NCBI GenBank assembly: GCA_040879025.1
Contig: JBBDLF010000039.1
Span: forward strand, 62,001 to 126,000
Length of the DNA: 64,000 bases
Direction: 5' to 3'
Origin: JBBDLF01 sp040879025
GTDB taxonomy: Bacteria > Pseudomonadota > Gammaproteobacteria > Pseudomonadales > Pseudohongiellaceae
The translations under genes were made by a program, and so were the position numbers. Positions 35,886 through 44,815 of the stretch are shown here, piece after piece. The notes beneath the pieces were generated by a model. It had not been told where the DNA came from. It worked only from the letters and a program-made list of their open reading frames with translations, and ran no database searches. The first letter of the stretch is position 1. Each line of letters begins with the position of its first letter.

Positions 35886-38279
35886 TTAGAACAGGTTGAT
35901 CTGGCGGTCCAGCAATTGTTTCATTGAAGTTGACTTGAATACAAGAATTGCATCAGCCACCGGGTACAGCTGGCGCTCAAGATAAAAATCGTAATCCACC
36001 CGGGATTCGAGGTACTGCTTCGGTTCAGGCCCATTGACCGTCATGACATACTCGATCCAGCCGCCATGGGTAAAGAGCGTCGGCAGCCCACGCGATGCTC
36101 GTGTCGATTCAGCCTTTCGTGCCGCCTGCACATGCGGCGGTACATTTTTGACATATTCACCAAGATTGCGACGCAATCTCTTTCTGATCACGAGCTTGTC
36201 GTCGTGGGCTCCATTCAGCAACTCAACGGCCGTTGTCTTGATAAATTCTTCATAAGGCTCTTCCAGAAACAGCAATCGGTACAGGGTTTGCTGAAACTCC
36301 CTGGCCAAAGGAGACCAGTCACTGCGTACAGATTCAAGGCCTTTGAAAACAAGGGTAAAATCTTCAGGTCCCCGACCATTCCGCACCAGGCCTGCATAAC
36401 GCTTCTTGCTGCCCGTTTCGGCGTTGCGGATCCTTGGCATTAAAAATTTGTCGAAGTGAGTTTCAAACTGAATTTCCAGACAACTGGCGATATCGTATTT
36501 TTCTCCAAGATACCGCGTCCAGAAACGGTTCAATGAACTGGCCAGATTGTCGCCGATCGCCTTTACTTCCATCTCGCCTGTGCTGTCGATCAGTACGAAC
36601 ACCGAATCTGTATCACCATAGATCACCTGATAGCCCTGATCTTCAATGACGTCTCTGGTCTTTTGGATGATTTCATGACCGCGGCGGGTAATCGAACTGA
36701 CCAGCCTTTTGTCAAAAAACCGGCAGCCCGGCGTCCCCAGAACACCGTAAAACGAATTCATGATGATTTTTATCGCCTGGGACAATACCTTGTCACCGTT
36801 GGCCTTGGCACGGTCCCGCGCCGCCCAGAGGTTTTCGATCAATTCAGGCAGCAGGAAGTGATGGCGAGAAAACTGCCCGCCGTCGAACCCGGGAACCGCG
36901 TCCTCTTCGTGGAGACCGCGAGCCAACGCCAACGGATCGACATAAAAGGTCCGAATGATGCTCGGATACAGACTTTTGAAATCCAGCACAATGACATGGC
37001 GGTAGATGCCGGGAACCGAGTCCATCACGTACCCGCCCGGACTCAATCCCGCGTCCACGCTGTCACCTACCGATGGCGCTGCAAATCCACGACGATGCAA
37101 TCTTGGCAGGTACAGAAAATCGAATGCCGCTACCGAGCCTCCGGAACGATCCGGCTCCAGCCCCGTCAGAAGACTCCGCTCAACCGCGAACTCGATCAAT
37201 TTCTCGCCCTGAAAGATATCCCACACCAGTTTGCAGTCTTCCAGATTATAGGCGGCCAGCTTCGCTTTATCCTCTCTGAACAGTCGACTGATTTCCGCGC
37301 CTCGCTCATCGATGTCGTCAATCAATTTTCCCCGCTGCAACAATTGCCGGGCGACGTGTTCAAGCGAGAAATTTTCAAACTGATAAGTCGCGTTGCGCAT
37401 CACTTCAATTCCGTCGAGCACCAGCCTTCCGGGAACGGTTGCGTAATATCGGTTCGCCGAGGTTCTGGCCTGCCGCCAGCGAATAGTCTGGTCATCCCTG
37501 CCAAGACGGAACTTCAGCCCCAGTCGTTCACAGCACTGCTCCAGAAAGCGCAGGTCAAAATTGATAACATTCCAGCCGATTATTACGTCGGGATCATCTT
37601 CTTTGACCCAGTCGAGAAAGCCCAGAATCGCTTCGCGTTCATTTTTCACATACTTGATGGCGGTCTTGCTTTGAACGGCGCGGCCTTTGGCGGTTGCGTC
37701 ATCTGCTATCATATACACTCGCGAATCGCGGTCACTGTAGGCGGCGATGGAGTACAGTTCGGTGCCGCTGTAGCTGGTTTCGATATCCACGGACACGCTT
37801 CGCAGATCGGGCCGGTATTCCACTGGCTTCAGGCGGCAGGAGAAGACGTCCTCAAATCCTTGTCTGGCTTCAAACTTTCCTAGCAGGCTCGCGGCGCCCG
37901 TTATGAACCGCTCCATCAAATAGCGATCCACCGGTTTGATATCCCCCTCCAGTACCGGAACGCCGGCCTCAGTCAACAGCTGCCTGCAATCCAGCAGTAT
38001 GCGCTGACTTTTGCAGTAGACAGCGGTGAGCTTGTCAAACTGAAAATTCTGCAATTGGGTTTGGCCGAATCGGGGCCCGGCGTGTTTGGACGGTGGGTTG
38101 GAGGGGTGGTGGGAGGGGGCGTCGGAAAGCAGCGACGTGACCCGATCAAGCTGACTGGTGGCGACGAAAAATACCGCTTCCGCGCCGGCCACCCTAAGCC
38201 GGACCGGGCCGCTATCCGTAGCGAACCAGAATACCAGCTCGAGACCCTGATCAGTTTCGAGCCATTGCCGGGTCAGCAA
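35886..38279 (-). CDS. polB: DNA polymerase II
   Basis: A 797-residue family B polymerase, close to E. coli Pol II (783). The 3-5 exonuclease motif DIETSYSG starts at 165, NFDLRF is exo II, polymerase motif A DFKSLYPS is at 433-440, KIIMNSFYG motif B near 504-512, and motif C YGDTDS at 554-559, all intact. In E. coli it is SOS-induced and aids restart and lesion bypass. A His/Ser/Pro-rich stretch near residues 54-68 is encoded by a G-rich run on the plus strand and looks like a low-complexity insert. Confidence 0.95.
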   Translation of the reverse strand: MLTRQWLETDQGLELVFWFATDSGPVRLRVAGAEAVFFVATSQLDRVTSLLSDAPSHHPSNPPSKHAGPRFGQTQLQNFQFDKLTAVYCKSQRILLDCRQLLTEAGVPVLEGDIKPVDRYLMERFITGAASLLGKFEARQGFEDVFSCRLKPVEYRPDLRSVSVDIETSYSGTELYSIAAYSDRDSRVYMIADDATAKGRAVQSKTAIKYVKNEREAILGFLDWVKEDDPDVIIGWNVINFDLRFLEQCCERLGLKFRLGRDDQTIRWRQARTSANRYYATVPGRLVLDGIEVMRNATYQFENFSLEHVARQLLQRGKLIDDIDERGAEISRLFREDKAKLAAYNLEDCKLVWDIFQGEKLIEFAVERSLLTGLEPDRSGGSVAAFDFLYLPRLHRRGFAAPSVGDSVDAGLSPGGYVMDSVPGIYRHVIVLDFKSLYPSIIRTFYVDPLALARGLHEEDAVPGFDGGQFSRHHFLLPELIENLWAARDRAKANGDKVLSQAIKIIMNSFYGVLGTPGCRFFDKRLVSSITRRGHEIIQKTRDVIEDQGYQVIYGDTDSVFVLIDSTGEMEVKAIGDNLASSLNRFWTRYLGEKYDIASCLEIQFETHFDKFLMPRIRNAETGSKKRYAGLVRNGRGPEDFTLVFKGLESVRSDWSPLAREFQQTLYRLLFLEEPYEEFIKTTAVELLNGAHDDKLVIRKRLRRNLGEYVKNVPPHVQAARKAESTRASRGLPTLFTHGGWIEYVMTVNGPEPKQYLESRVDYDFYLERQLYPVADAILVFKSTSMKQLLDRQINLF
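38095..38119 (+). other. G-quadruplex motif inside polB (non-coding strand)
   Basis: Four G-runs of three or more (38095-38097, 38103-38106, 38111-38113, 38115-38119) separated by 5, 4 and 1 bases fit the usual four-tract rule. On the minus-strand polB gene this is a C-rich coding stretch giving Ser/His/Pro residues near the N-terminus. Confidence 0.6.
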
Positions 38280-38307
38280 GAATCCGTTGCGAATAGGCTG
38301 CTACCGC

Positions 38308-39477
38308 CTAGCCGGAAATCATCACAGTTCTGGGGAAGCGGCCAAAGTCTTCCCAGTAACTGACTTTTTCCGGCAATTCTTCCTGCGTGGCCTGAACCCT
38401 GCCATTGATATCGGTAACCCGGGACACCAGGGTGTGTTCCCCCGGTGACGCATCTCTCCAGTCGTAACGAAACAGCTTCCAGGCATAGCGCGTCGAGCGC
38501 GGATTCAGTTCGGCCTGTCGCCAGGGGCCGGCGTCGATACTCACCTCCACGCTCCGAATCGGCGTACCGTCGTTCAGGACGAAGCCCTGGATGGCATGCT
38601 CATCACCCGTCCGGGTCACCCGGACGATCACTGATTTCAGGTTCATGTGTGTGACGGAATTCTCCACCCAGCGTTCCTCACCCCCTACGTCCTCTTTTTT
38701 CAGAGTCACGTAGTCCCTGCCCATGAACCGGCCCATATAGCGGGTATCCTGAACGTGAATCTGGGTAAGCCACTTCACGTTCGCAACCCCGTACCATCCC
38801 GGAATAATCACTCGTAACGGCCTGCCGTGATGCAAGGGCAGGGATTCCCCGTTCATTTCAAAGGCCAGCATGTTCTCAGGACGCATGGCGTCGTCCATGG
38901 AGAGGCTGCGCGCGAACGCCTTCTCCACTTCCCTGCCACGTATTTCCTCGGTGCCCGTATCAGCTCCAAAAAACACGACTTCCTTGCCGCCTTCAGCAAT
39001 ACCCGCCTCTTCAAGCAAGCTCTGCAGGGAAATGCCGCGCCAACGGGCATTACCAATCAGACCATGGAAAATAGCACCACGATTGCCGCCGCATTCAAAC
39101 CCGATATCCTGTTCGAAAGCCGCGCGATTCAGTATATCCTGCATTGACAGGGACAGTTCGCGGTTCACCAGCCCGGTTACCTTGAGGCGATACGAACTGA
39201 CGTCCACATCGGGCTGTCCGTAATGCTGAACGATGTAAAAGTCATCGTTGGGCGTGTAATAGTTGGTAATTTCACGCGTATCAAGGAAATGATTGGCTCC
39301 GGGTCTGACCGGACTTACACTGAAAGTTTCCGGTACATCCGTGAACGGCACCACAGTTTCGCCCTGTGCCAATACGGGCAAAACCCATCCCGGAATTGTT
39401 GCTGCCCCGGCAGCAATTACGCCTGTGCCCAAAGCCCCCTTGAGGAGATTTCTTCTGCTGTCATCTTCACAATTCAT
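38308..39477 (-). CDS. Tat-exported molybdopterin oxidoreductase, sulfite oxidase family
   Basis: 389 residues from the ATG at 39477. The N-terminal SRRNLLKG followed by a hydrophobic run is a Tat signal, so the enzyme is exported folded with cofactor. The molybdenum-binding Cys is Cys129 in FECGGNRGA, matching the sulfite oxidase family segment. HHGRPLRVIIPGWYGVANVKW is the family core, and the C-terminal part is the Mo-co dimerisation domain (SVEVSIDAGPW). Reaction may be sulfite oxidation or a related oxotransfer. No cytochrome partner gene is adjacent. A start at 39495 is also possible. Confidence 0.88.
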   Translation of the reverse strand: MNCEDDSRRNLLKGALGTGVIAAGAATIPGWVLPVLAQGETVVPFTDVPETFSVSPVRPGANHFLDTREITNYYTPNDDFYIVQHYGQPDVDVSSYRLKVTGLVNRELSLSMQDILNRAAFEQDIGFECGGNRGAIFHGLIGNARWRGISLQSLLEEAGIAEGGKEVVFFGADTGTEEIRGREVEKAFARSLSMDDAMRPENMLAFEMNGESLPLHHGRPLRVIIPGWYGVANVKWLTQIHVQDTRYMGRFMGRDYVTLKKEDVGGEERWVENSVTHMNLKSVIVRVTRTGDEHAIQGFVLNDGTPIRSVEVSIDAGPWRQAELNPRSTRYAWKLFRYDWRDASPGEHTLVSRVTDINGRVQATQEELPEKVSYWEDFGRFPRTVMISG

Positions 39478-39495
39478 GTCTGGTTTCTCTCTCAT

Positions 39496-39715
39496 TCGCC
39501 TGGTTCTCTGCGTGCTACCCGCAGCCGACGTGGCCGGGCTTGCAAAGCGATTGTAATGTGGAGCGGAATCATGCCATTCTGCAGCACATTATCACATTAC
39601 CACAACCATCCGTTTTCATACTATTTAGTAGTCATTGCCTGGCGACATCATTGACTTCATATCTGAAATTCTGGTTAATTTACCCCTTTTCCGTCACCGG
39701 ACCGGTTGAGCTGTG
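39496..39715. other. Divergent upstream region, oxidoreductase / SRPBCC
   Basis: About 220 bases between divergent genes, AT-rich from 39590 to 39690. It should hold both promoters. I see no strong -35/-10 pair and no coding potential. Confidence 0.3.
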
Positions 39716-40162
39716 ATGAGTGAATTTACATTGGAGCGCAGGATTGCGCGACCTCCGTCAGATGTGTGGGATTACCTCATCGACTTCGCCAATGCCGGGC
39801 AGTGGATCCCGGGAACGGTCAGCATAACGCGGCTCGATGCCGGTGATGTCGGCAGGGGAAGCGTGTTGCGACTGGACGGGTCGGTAGCGAGAGAATACCG
39901 TATCACCTACTGGAACCCGAAAAAGTGCTTTGTCTGGAAACGGCACGGCCGCTTTCATGACGGATCTTATACCTACAAGGTGGAAGCCGGGGATGGCTCA
40001 ACCCGCCTGCGACTGAAAGGTGAGTTGGTTTTCCATGGCCTCTGGACACTGCTGGCTCCGTTTCTTTACTGGCGTGCAAGACGTGATTGCAAGGCGCAGA
40101 TTGACGCGATTTGCGGTAATCTGACACAAACTGACTCGAGTTACGGCGGTGTTCAATTATGA
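39716..40162 (+). CDS. SRPBCC family protein
   Basis: A 148-residue START/polyketide-cyclase-like single-domain protein. The opening FTLERRIARPPSDVWDYLID and mid WKRHGRFHDGSYTYKVEAG fit the family, which forms a hydrophobic pocket for lipids or aromatic ligands. The ligand is unknown. It is the first gene of a close-packed group and overlaps the binding-protein gene by four bases (ATGA), so they are co-translated. Confidence 0.8.
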   Translation: MSEFTLERRIARPPSDVWDYLIDFANAGQWIPGTVSITRLDAGDVGRGSVLRLDGSVAREYRITYWNPKKCFVWKRHGRFHDGSYTYKVEAGDGSTRLRLKGELVFHGLWTLLAPFLYWRARRDCKAQIDAICGNLTQTDSSYGGVQL

Positions 40163-41421
40163 TGAAGCCAGACCTTCCAGGAAGACTGAAGATCATCGGT
40201 GCGGGGGCGGCACTGTTGTTCGCCCTGGCGTCCACCGGTACCCAGGCGCAGGAGCCGATACGTATCGCTTACATTGACCCTCTCAGCGGGTCCTTTTCGG
40301 CGACCGGTTACAATGGGCTCAGGCAGTACCAGTTTGCCGTGGAGGAACTGGTAAACTCCCGGGGCGGCGTACTGAATGGTCGCAAGCTGGAGATTGTCCC
40401 CTACGATAACAAGGCCAATGTCCAGGATTCGCAGCTTCAACTGCGTCGCGCAATCAGCGAAGGCATCCATTTTATTCTTCAGGGGTCCAGTTCAGCCGTT
40501 GCTCACGCGTTGTCCGCTTCGATTGACCGGCACAACCGGCGAAATCCCGAACAACGACTACTCTACCTGAACTATGCCGCGGTAGATCCTTCACTGACCA
40601 ATGACAATTGCAGCTTCTGGCATTTCCGGTTTGACGCTCATGCCGATCTCAAAATGGAGGCGCTCACCAGCCTGATTGCGCAACGTGAAGAGATCAAGAG
40701 CGTGTATGTCATCGGCCAGGATTACTCCTTCGGCAAGGCCGTGGCGGCGTCGGCCGAGGATATGCTGGCGGAAAAACGTCCTGACATTGAAATAGTAGGC
40801 AATGAATTGCACCCGATGGAGATCGTCAAGGATTTTACTCCCTATGTCACCAAGATCGCTTCCTCCGGCGCGGATGCGATAATTACAGGGAATTGGGGCG
40901 CGGACATGGTAAGCCTTGCCAAGGCGATCAACGACGCCGGAATTGACGTCCCTGTGTACACCTATTATGCCGCGTTCGACGGTATAACCGACACATTGGG
41001 CGCCGCCGGCAAGAATCAGTTTCGCCTGGTTCACGAAGGCTACTTCAATCCCCCGGTAAATGAACGTTACGCCACCTATGTTCGTGACTTCAAACAGCAG
41101 TACCCTGAACAGGACATCTCGTATCCGCGCATCATCAATGTTGTCGAGATGCTGGCCAGGGCGATAGAAATCGCGGGCAGCGATGATCCACTTGCCATAG
41201 CCCAGGCTCTTGAGGGCATGGAACATACCAATATCTTCGGTGAGCAAGTGTGGATGCGAGCCGAAGATCACCAGCTATTCCAGCCGGTTCAGATCTCGGT
41301 GCACACCGATGAGAACATAGTCCATGACGGCGACAATTCCGGCTTCGGACTGGTGACGGAAATCAGCATCCCTGCCGCGGAGACCGTCGTCGACCACAGT
41401 TGCAGAATGCGCCGACCCTGA
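40159..41421 (+). CDS. Periplasmic ligand-binding protein, LivJ-type (branched-chain amino acid family)
   Basis: 420 residues. A signal peptide ends near TGTQAQ (residue 31), followed by IRIAYIDPLSGSFSATG, the start of type I periplasmic binding proteins of the LivJ/UrtA/AmiC group. NWGADMVSLAKAINDAG and AFDGITDTLGAAG are further typical regions. No ATPase or permease gene is next to it, so it is an orphan that may supply a remote transporter or act as a sensor subunit. It is coupled to the SRPBCC gene and lies 10 bases before the cyclase-like gene. Confidence 0.88.
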   Translation: MMKPDLPGRLKIIGAGAALLFALASTGTQAQEPIRIAYIDPLSGSFSATGYNGLRQYQFAVEELVNSRGGVLNGRKLEIVPYDNKANVQDSQLQLRRAISEGIHFILQGSSSAVAHALSASIDRHNRRNPEQRLLYLNYAAVDPSLTNDNCSFWHFRFDAHADLKMEALTSLIAQREEIKSVYVIGQDYSFGKAVAASAEDMLAEKRPDIEIVGNELHPMEIVKDFTPYVTKIASSGADAIITGNWGADMVSLAKAINDAGIDVPVYTYYAAFDGITDTLGAAGKNQFRLVHEGYFNPPVNERYATYVRDFKQQYPEQDISYPRIINVVEMLARAIEIAGSDDPLAIAQALEGMEHTNIFGEQVWMRAEDHQLFQPVQISVHTDENIVHDGDNSGFGLVTEISIPAAETVVDHSCRMRRP

Positions 41422-41431
41422 CGGTATCAGT

Positions 41432-43741
41432 ATGAACGGGACCAGTTCGACAGCTCAGACCCCGGCTGAACTCTACGGACCACTGCAGTTACAGCTGCCT
41501 ATCGATACCCTGTCGAAGGGCATCGACAATTACCACATAGATGTCAAGCTCAGCAAAAGGTTCAGGGCGGAAACAAACCATGTGTCCTCCATGCTGGTCT
41601 CGCAACTCACGGCGGAGCGGCCTAAGACCTGGGATAATTCAGGGCAACTCGACAAGCTGCGTGAAACTTACCTGAACGTAATGATCGGCCTTATACATCG
41701 GGTCAAAACCGATTTGAAGCCCAACGAAGTCATCTTTCTGCAATTTGCCCTGACCAAATACATACTGAAATCCACGCGCAAGGCGCTTGACGAAGAAATA
41801 TCCAAAACCAAGGCTCGGCTGGCGGATTTGCGCAGCAAAGCGTCGTCGGCTGCTCTGGAGGTGGAACGCCGGCTGTTTGAACTTCGCAGAAATTACGATG
41901 CCCTGCTTTACATGGTGAACAGGCAAATCTTCAGCCCGTTGAACCGTGCTGAAGAACGGCAGTTGAACACGACCCGGGGGCAGTATCTGGCTGGAGAATA
42001 TCGCGAACTCAGCCAGGCCTGCTTCAATCCCCTGCTATACAGCAGCGACCTCAGCGCTCCCACGCTGCTGACCAATGAATACAGCCTGTGGAGCCTCAAT
42101 GCGGATGCCGCCGCGTTCACCGAAATCAATAAAAAAATAGAGGCACTGCTGAGCGGGAGTTTGCGCGACTACCCCTCCTGCGCGCTCCGACAGGATACGG
42201 GTAACCGGAGGGGCGATACCGAAATGCATGATGAAATGGGCGGCTTCTTTGCTTGCCACCCGTTTTTGGGAAAGGCCATCTACAGCCAGGACACCATCTC
42301 CGAGGAACTTTGCTGGCTCGATTCGCCGGACGTGATCAACCGGCTTTTTAACCTGACCGACAATGCCGCGGCTGTCTCGCAGGTGAGAAAGACTTCCGGG
42401 CTGGCCGCCTGGTGGGCGGCAAGACGAACCTTTGGGCGAAGAAAGAAAATCCTTCGCCGCGTCGTCAAAGCCCTTCGCCAGGACAAGCTGCTCAATCAGC
42501 TGTTGTCGACATACCACCTGAGGGGTCAGGTGAACCAGGCCCATACGGAACACATGGACTTCCGAAAACTTTGCCAGTATGTCAGCAGCCAGATTGACGC
42601 CAGGAAATTGCAGGAGTCGCTGCCCTCAGGCTCACAGTTACCCGCGCATCAATTGAAAGAGTTTCAGAAATTACGCGATGCGGTCTCCCGACAGATGGGC
42701 AACGCCGGACCGGAGGAAGCCTTTCGAATTCTCATGGATCTGAGCCGTTACCGGAATCACCTTAAACTCTATCGGATCGCCCACCGGATTTTTAATCGCA
42801 TCAGCCTGCTTGAGAAAGAGGAAGAGCTGACGCTGTCGAAGGAAGCAGGTACGCTATACTATCTCCCTGCCAGTAATGAAATCGAGGAAACCGGTGAAAG
42901 GATTTGTCACCACACCATCCTGAAGGCCGATGTTCGCGGCTCCACCGTAATTACCGATGAACTGGTTAGCAAATCGCTGAACCCGGCTTCTTATTTCAGC
43001 CTGCGATTCTTCGACCCGATTAACAAAGTACTGGACACGTATGGCGCCAGAAAAGTTTTTATAGAAGGTGATGCAATTATATTGAGTTTTCTGGAATACG
43101 AGCACAGCCCGGAACAGTGGTTCTCCGTTTCCCGTGCTTGTGGACTGGCCAGGGAACTGCTTGGAATTGTCAGCGTCAACAATCGTTATTCAGTGCAGAA
43201 AGGACTGCCGACGATGGAACTTGGCGTGGGAATCTGTTACTCCCCCGATTCTCCCCACTATCTATACGATGAAAAAAAGCCTGTCATGATATCACCCGCC
43301 ATCGGCATGGCCGACCGCCTCTCATCCTGTTCCTGGAATTTGCGCCAAATTGTCAGCTCAAGCCTGTTCAATGTGGAAGTATTGAAAATAGCGGACGGCG
43401 ATCATAGCGATGGAGAGAAAGGACAGCACTATATCAGGTACAACGTAAACGGGGTGCTTCTTGACTCCGCGGCATTTGACAAGCTGCAGAAGGAAATCGC
43501 GCTTAAGCGGGTGAGACTGAAGCTCAATGGGACAGATTGTATTTTTTATTTGGGCAAGTATCCGGACGCAAACGGAAAGAACAAGGACATTGCCGTACGG
43601 GAAGGAACTGTCGGGATGTGGAAGGATCTACGCGTGGAAGAAAACCTGTACAGCGATGAAAAGTTTTATGAGGTGATAGTAAATCGCAAGATTCTCTCGC
43701 TGTTGCAGGAATTGCCAGGACAAAAAGCCGCCATCGCCTGA
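41432..43741 (+). CDS. Class III nucleotidyl cyclase-like protein with large uncharacterised N-terminus
   Basis: 769 residues without signal peptide or membrane helices. Residues about 494-660 have the class III cyclase pattern. The first metal Asp is Asp500 in ILKADVRGSTVITDEL, and the second is Asp547 in VFIEGDAIILSF. The later vNxAxR motif reads IGMADRL, keeping Arg but replacing the transition-state Asn by Gly, so activity is uncertain. Residues 1-490 are helical, with a charged stretch about 115-160 that may form a coiled coil and a basic patch near 330-345. I do not recognise that part. It follows an orphan binding-protein gene by 10 bases. Confidence 0.7.
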   Translation: MNGTSSTAQTPAELYGPLQLQLPIDTLSKGIDNYHIDVKLSKRFRAETNHVSSMLVSQLTAERPKTWDNSGQLDKLRETYLNVMIGLIHRVKTDLKPNEVIFLQFALTKYILKSTRKALDEEISKTKARLADLRSKASSAALEVERRLFELRRNYDALLYMVNRQIFSPLNRAEERQLNTTRGQYLAGEYRELSQACFNPLLYSSDLSAPTLLTNEYSLWSLNADAAAFTEINKKIEALLSGSLRDYPSCALRQDTGNRRGDTEMHDEMGGFFACHPFLGKAIYSQDTISEELCWLDSPDVINRLFNLTDNAAAVSQVRKTSGLAAWWAARRTFGRRKKILRRVVKALRQDKLLNQLLSTYHLRGQVNQAHTEHMDFRKLCQYVSSQIDARKLQESLPSGSQLPAHQLKEFQKLRDAVSRQMGNAGPEEAFRILMDLSRYRNHLKLYRIAHRIFNRISLLEKEEELTLSKEAGTLYYLPASNEIEETGERICHHTILKADVRGSTVITDELVSKSLNPASYFSLRFFDPINKVLDTYGARKVFIEGDAIILSFLEYEHSPEQWFSVSRACGLARELLGIVSVNNRYSVQKGLPTMELGVGICYSPDSPHYLYDEKKPVMISPAIGMADRLSSCSWNLRQIVSSSLFNVEVLKIADGDHSDGEKGQHYIRYNVNGVLLDSAAFDKLQKEIALKRVRLKLNGTDCIFYLGKYPDANGKNKDIAVREGTVGMWKDLRVEENLYSDEKFYEVIVNRKILSLLQELPGQKAAIA

Positions 43742-43755
43742 ACGCCAAAACGTAG

Positions 43756-44112
43756 ATGAATTATGAGTCCGCAAAATCCTTTCTTCTTGCTCAGCGCGAT
43801 GCTGTTGCCGATTATCCCTTCGGACCCGATCCGTTAGCGGCCAAGGTCGAAGGCAAAATATTCGGATTGCTCTGGGACAGGAATGGAACCGGAAATCTGA
43901 ATCTCAAATGTGATCCCCAGGAAGCACTCGCGTTACGCGATATTTTTCCGTCCGTATTGCCCGGTTACCACATGAACAAACGCCACTGGAATACTGTTGT
44001 TCTTGACGGCAGCATTCCCGACGGTGAAATCGAACGAATGATCGAAAACTCCTGGGCACTTGTCGTCAACTCGCTGACTCGTCGGCAACGGCAAAGTCTG
44101 CTTGGTCGCTGA
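43756..44112 (+). CDS. MmcQ/YjbR family protein
   Basis: 118 residues of the MmcQ/YjbR family, with DYPFGPDPLAAKVEGKIFGL, LNLKCDP and the closing MNKRHWNTVVLDGSIPDGEI followed by MIENSWALVV. Members have a CyaY-like fold and are sometimes called DNA-binding; the function is unknown. It lies 14 bases after the cyclase-like gene and probably ends that operon. Confidence 0.9.
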   Translation: MNYESAKSFLLAQRDAVADYPFGPDPLAAKVEGKIFGLLWDRNGTGNLNLKCDPQEALALRDIFPSVLPGYHMNKRHWNTVVLDGSIPDGEIERMIENSWALVVNSLTRRQRQSLLGR

Positions 44113-44415
44113 AACCGACCTTACGGATGCTGAACGGCCCTGATGTATTCCACTCCGATTTCCAACCAATTGATCACGTAAAGCACACAACCCACGATTT
44201 CTCAGTGGAAATATCCGAGATAATGTTCACTAAAAAGTTAAATTGCTGATTTTCGTATACTAATTTCGAAAATCGACTACCACAAATTTGCTTGTATGCT
44301 AACGTTCGATTCCAGCAGGCCTTGTTCAGAGCCGGGAAGCCTCCGTCTCCTTAGAGGTCAGGCGCTGGTACCCCGTATACGGTACCATCAAACATTAACC
44401 TTTCATAAATTGAAG
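44113..44415. other. Intergenic region upstream of XRE regulator
   Basis: About 300 bases without coding potential. It contains an inverted repeat (44248-44274) and a KpnI-type palindrome pair GGTACC around GTATAC near 44367-44388, plus an AT-rich stretch 44225-44290 that may hold the promoter of the regulator gene. Confidence 0.4.
44248..44274. promoter_or_regulatory. Inverted repeat, possible operator of the XRE regulator
   Basis: GATTTTCG at 44248-44255 and its exact complement CGAAAATC at 44267-44274, with an 11-base AT-rich centre. It lies 142 bases upstream of the regulator gene. Autoregulation is a guess. Confidence 0.35.
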
Positions 44416-44724
44416 ATGAATAACATGACTCAACAGATTTCGAAGTTCTCTCCTATAACCGTCACCGTAAAGAAAAACATACGGAAACTGCGTCTCGACG
44501 CGGGCTATTCCATGAACGAAGGAGCCAGGCTTCTCGGCGTATCTCGCAAACAGCTTGAAGACATTGAAACCACTCGCAATTACGGCTGCCATCTCGATCT
44601 GGAACTGATAGCCAAGGTCAAGGTTATCTATCGTGTTTCGCTTGATGACCTGATTGGTGAGTTGCCTGATGACTACTACTCTGATTACTTCATCAGGCCA
44701 CGCAAAAAAGCTGAAAACAGATAA
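44416..44724 (+). CDS. XRE-type helix-turn-helix regulator
   Basis: A 102-residue protein with a Cro/C1-type HTH at about residues 19-75, seen in NIRKLRLDAGYSMNEGARLL and GVSRKQLEDIETTRNYG. The C-terminal YRVSLDDLIGELPDDYYSDY is acidic and ends in a basic tail. The ATG at 44416 (MNNMTQQ) is preferred; a second ATG follows at 44425. The 40 residues upstream in the same frame are not family-like. No target gene is evident; the stand-alone position and upstream inverted repeat fit autoregulation. Confidence 0.75.
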   Translation: MNNMTQQISKFSPITVTVKKNIRKLRLDAGYSMNEGARLLGVSRKQLEDIETTRNYGCHLDLELIAKVKVIYRVSLDDLIGELPDDYYSDYFIRPRKKAENR

Positions 44725-44776
44725 GTCTGCCGGGTTCAAGCTCCGGAGCCGGTTAGCTGATCAGACTGGAATCGTG

Positions 44777-44782
44777 TATAAT
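44777..44782 (+). promoter_or_regulatory. Candidate -10 box of the small SutA-like gene
   Basis: TATAAT 33 bases before the ATG at 44816, with TTAGCT at 44753-44758 as a weak -35 (18-base spacer). Confidence 0.4.
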
Positions 44783-44815
44783 AACGAGTTCCGTAATTGA
44801 AAGATGAAGATACTC

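Noticed and set aside
36663..37883. 406-codon plus-strand open frame
   Set aside because: Antisense shadow of polB; composition His/Gln/Arg-rich as usual for such shadows.
44367..44388. GGTACC pair around GTATAC as a regulatory site
   Set aside because: Each part is a self-palindrome that occurs by chance; no larger symmetric structure is formed.
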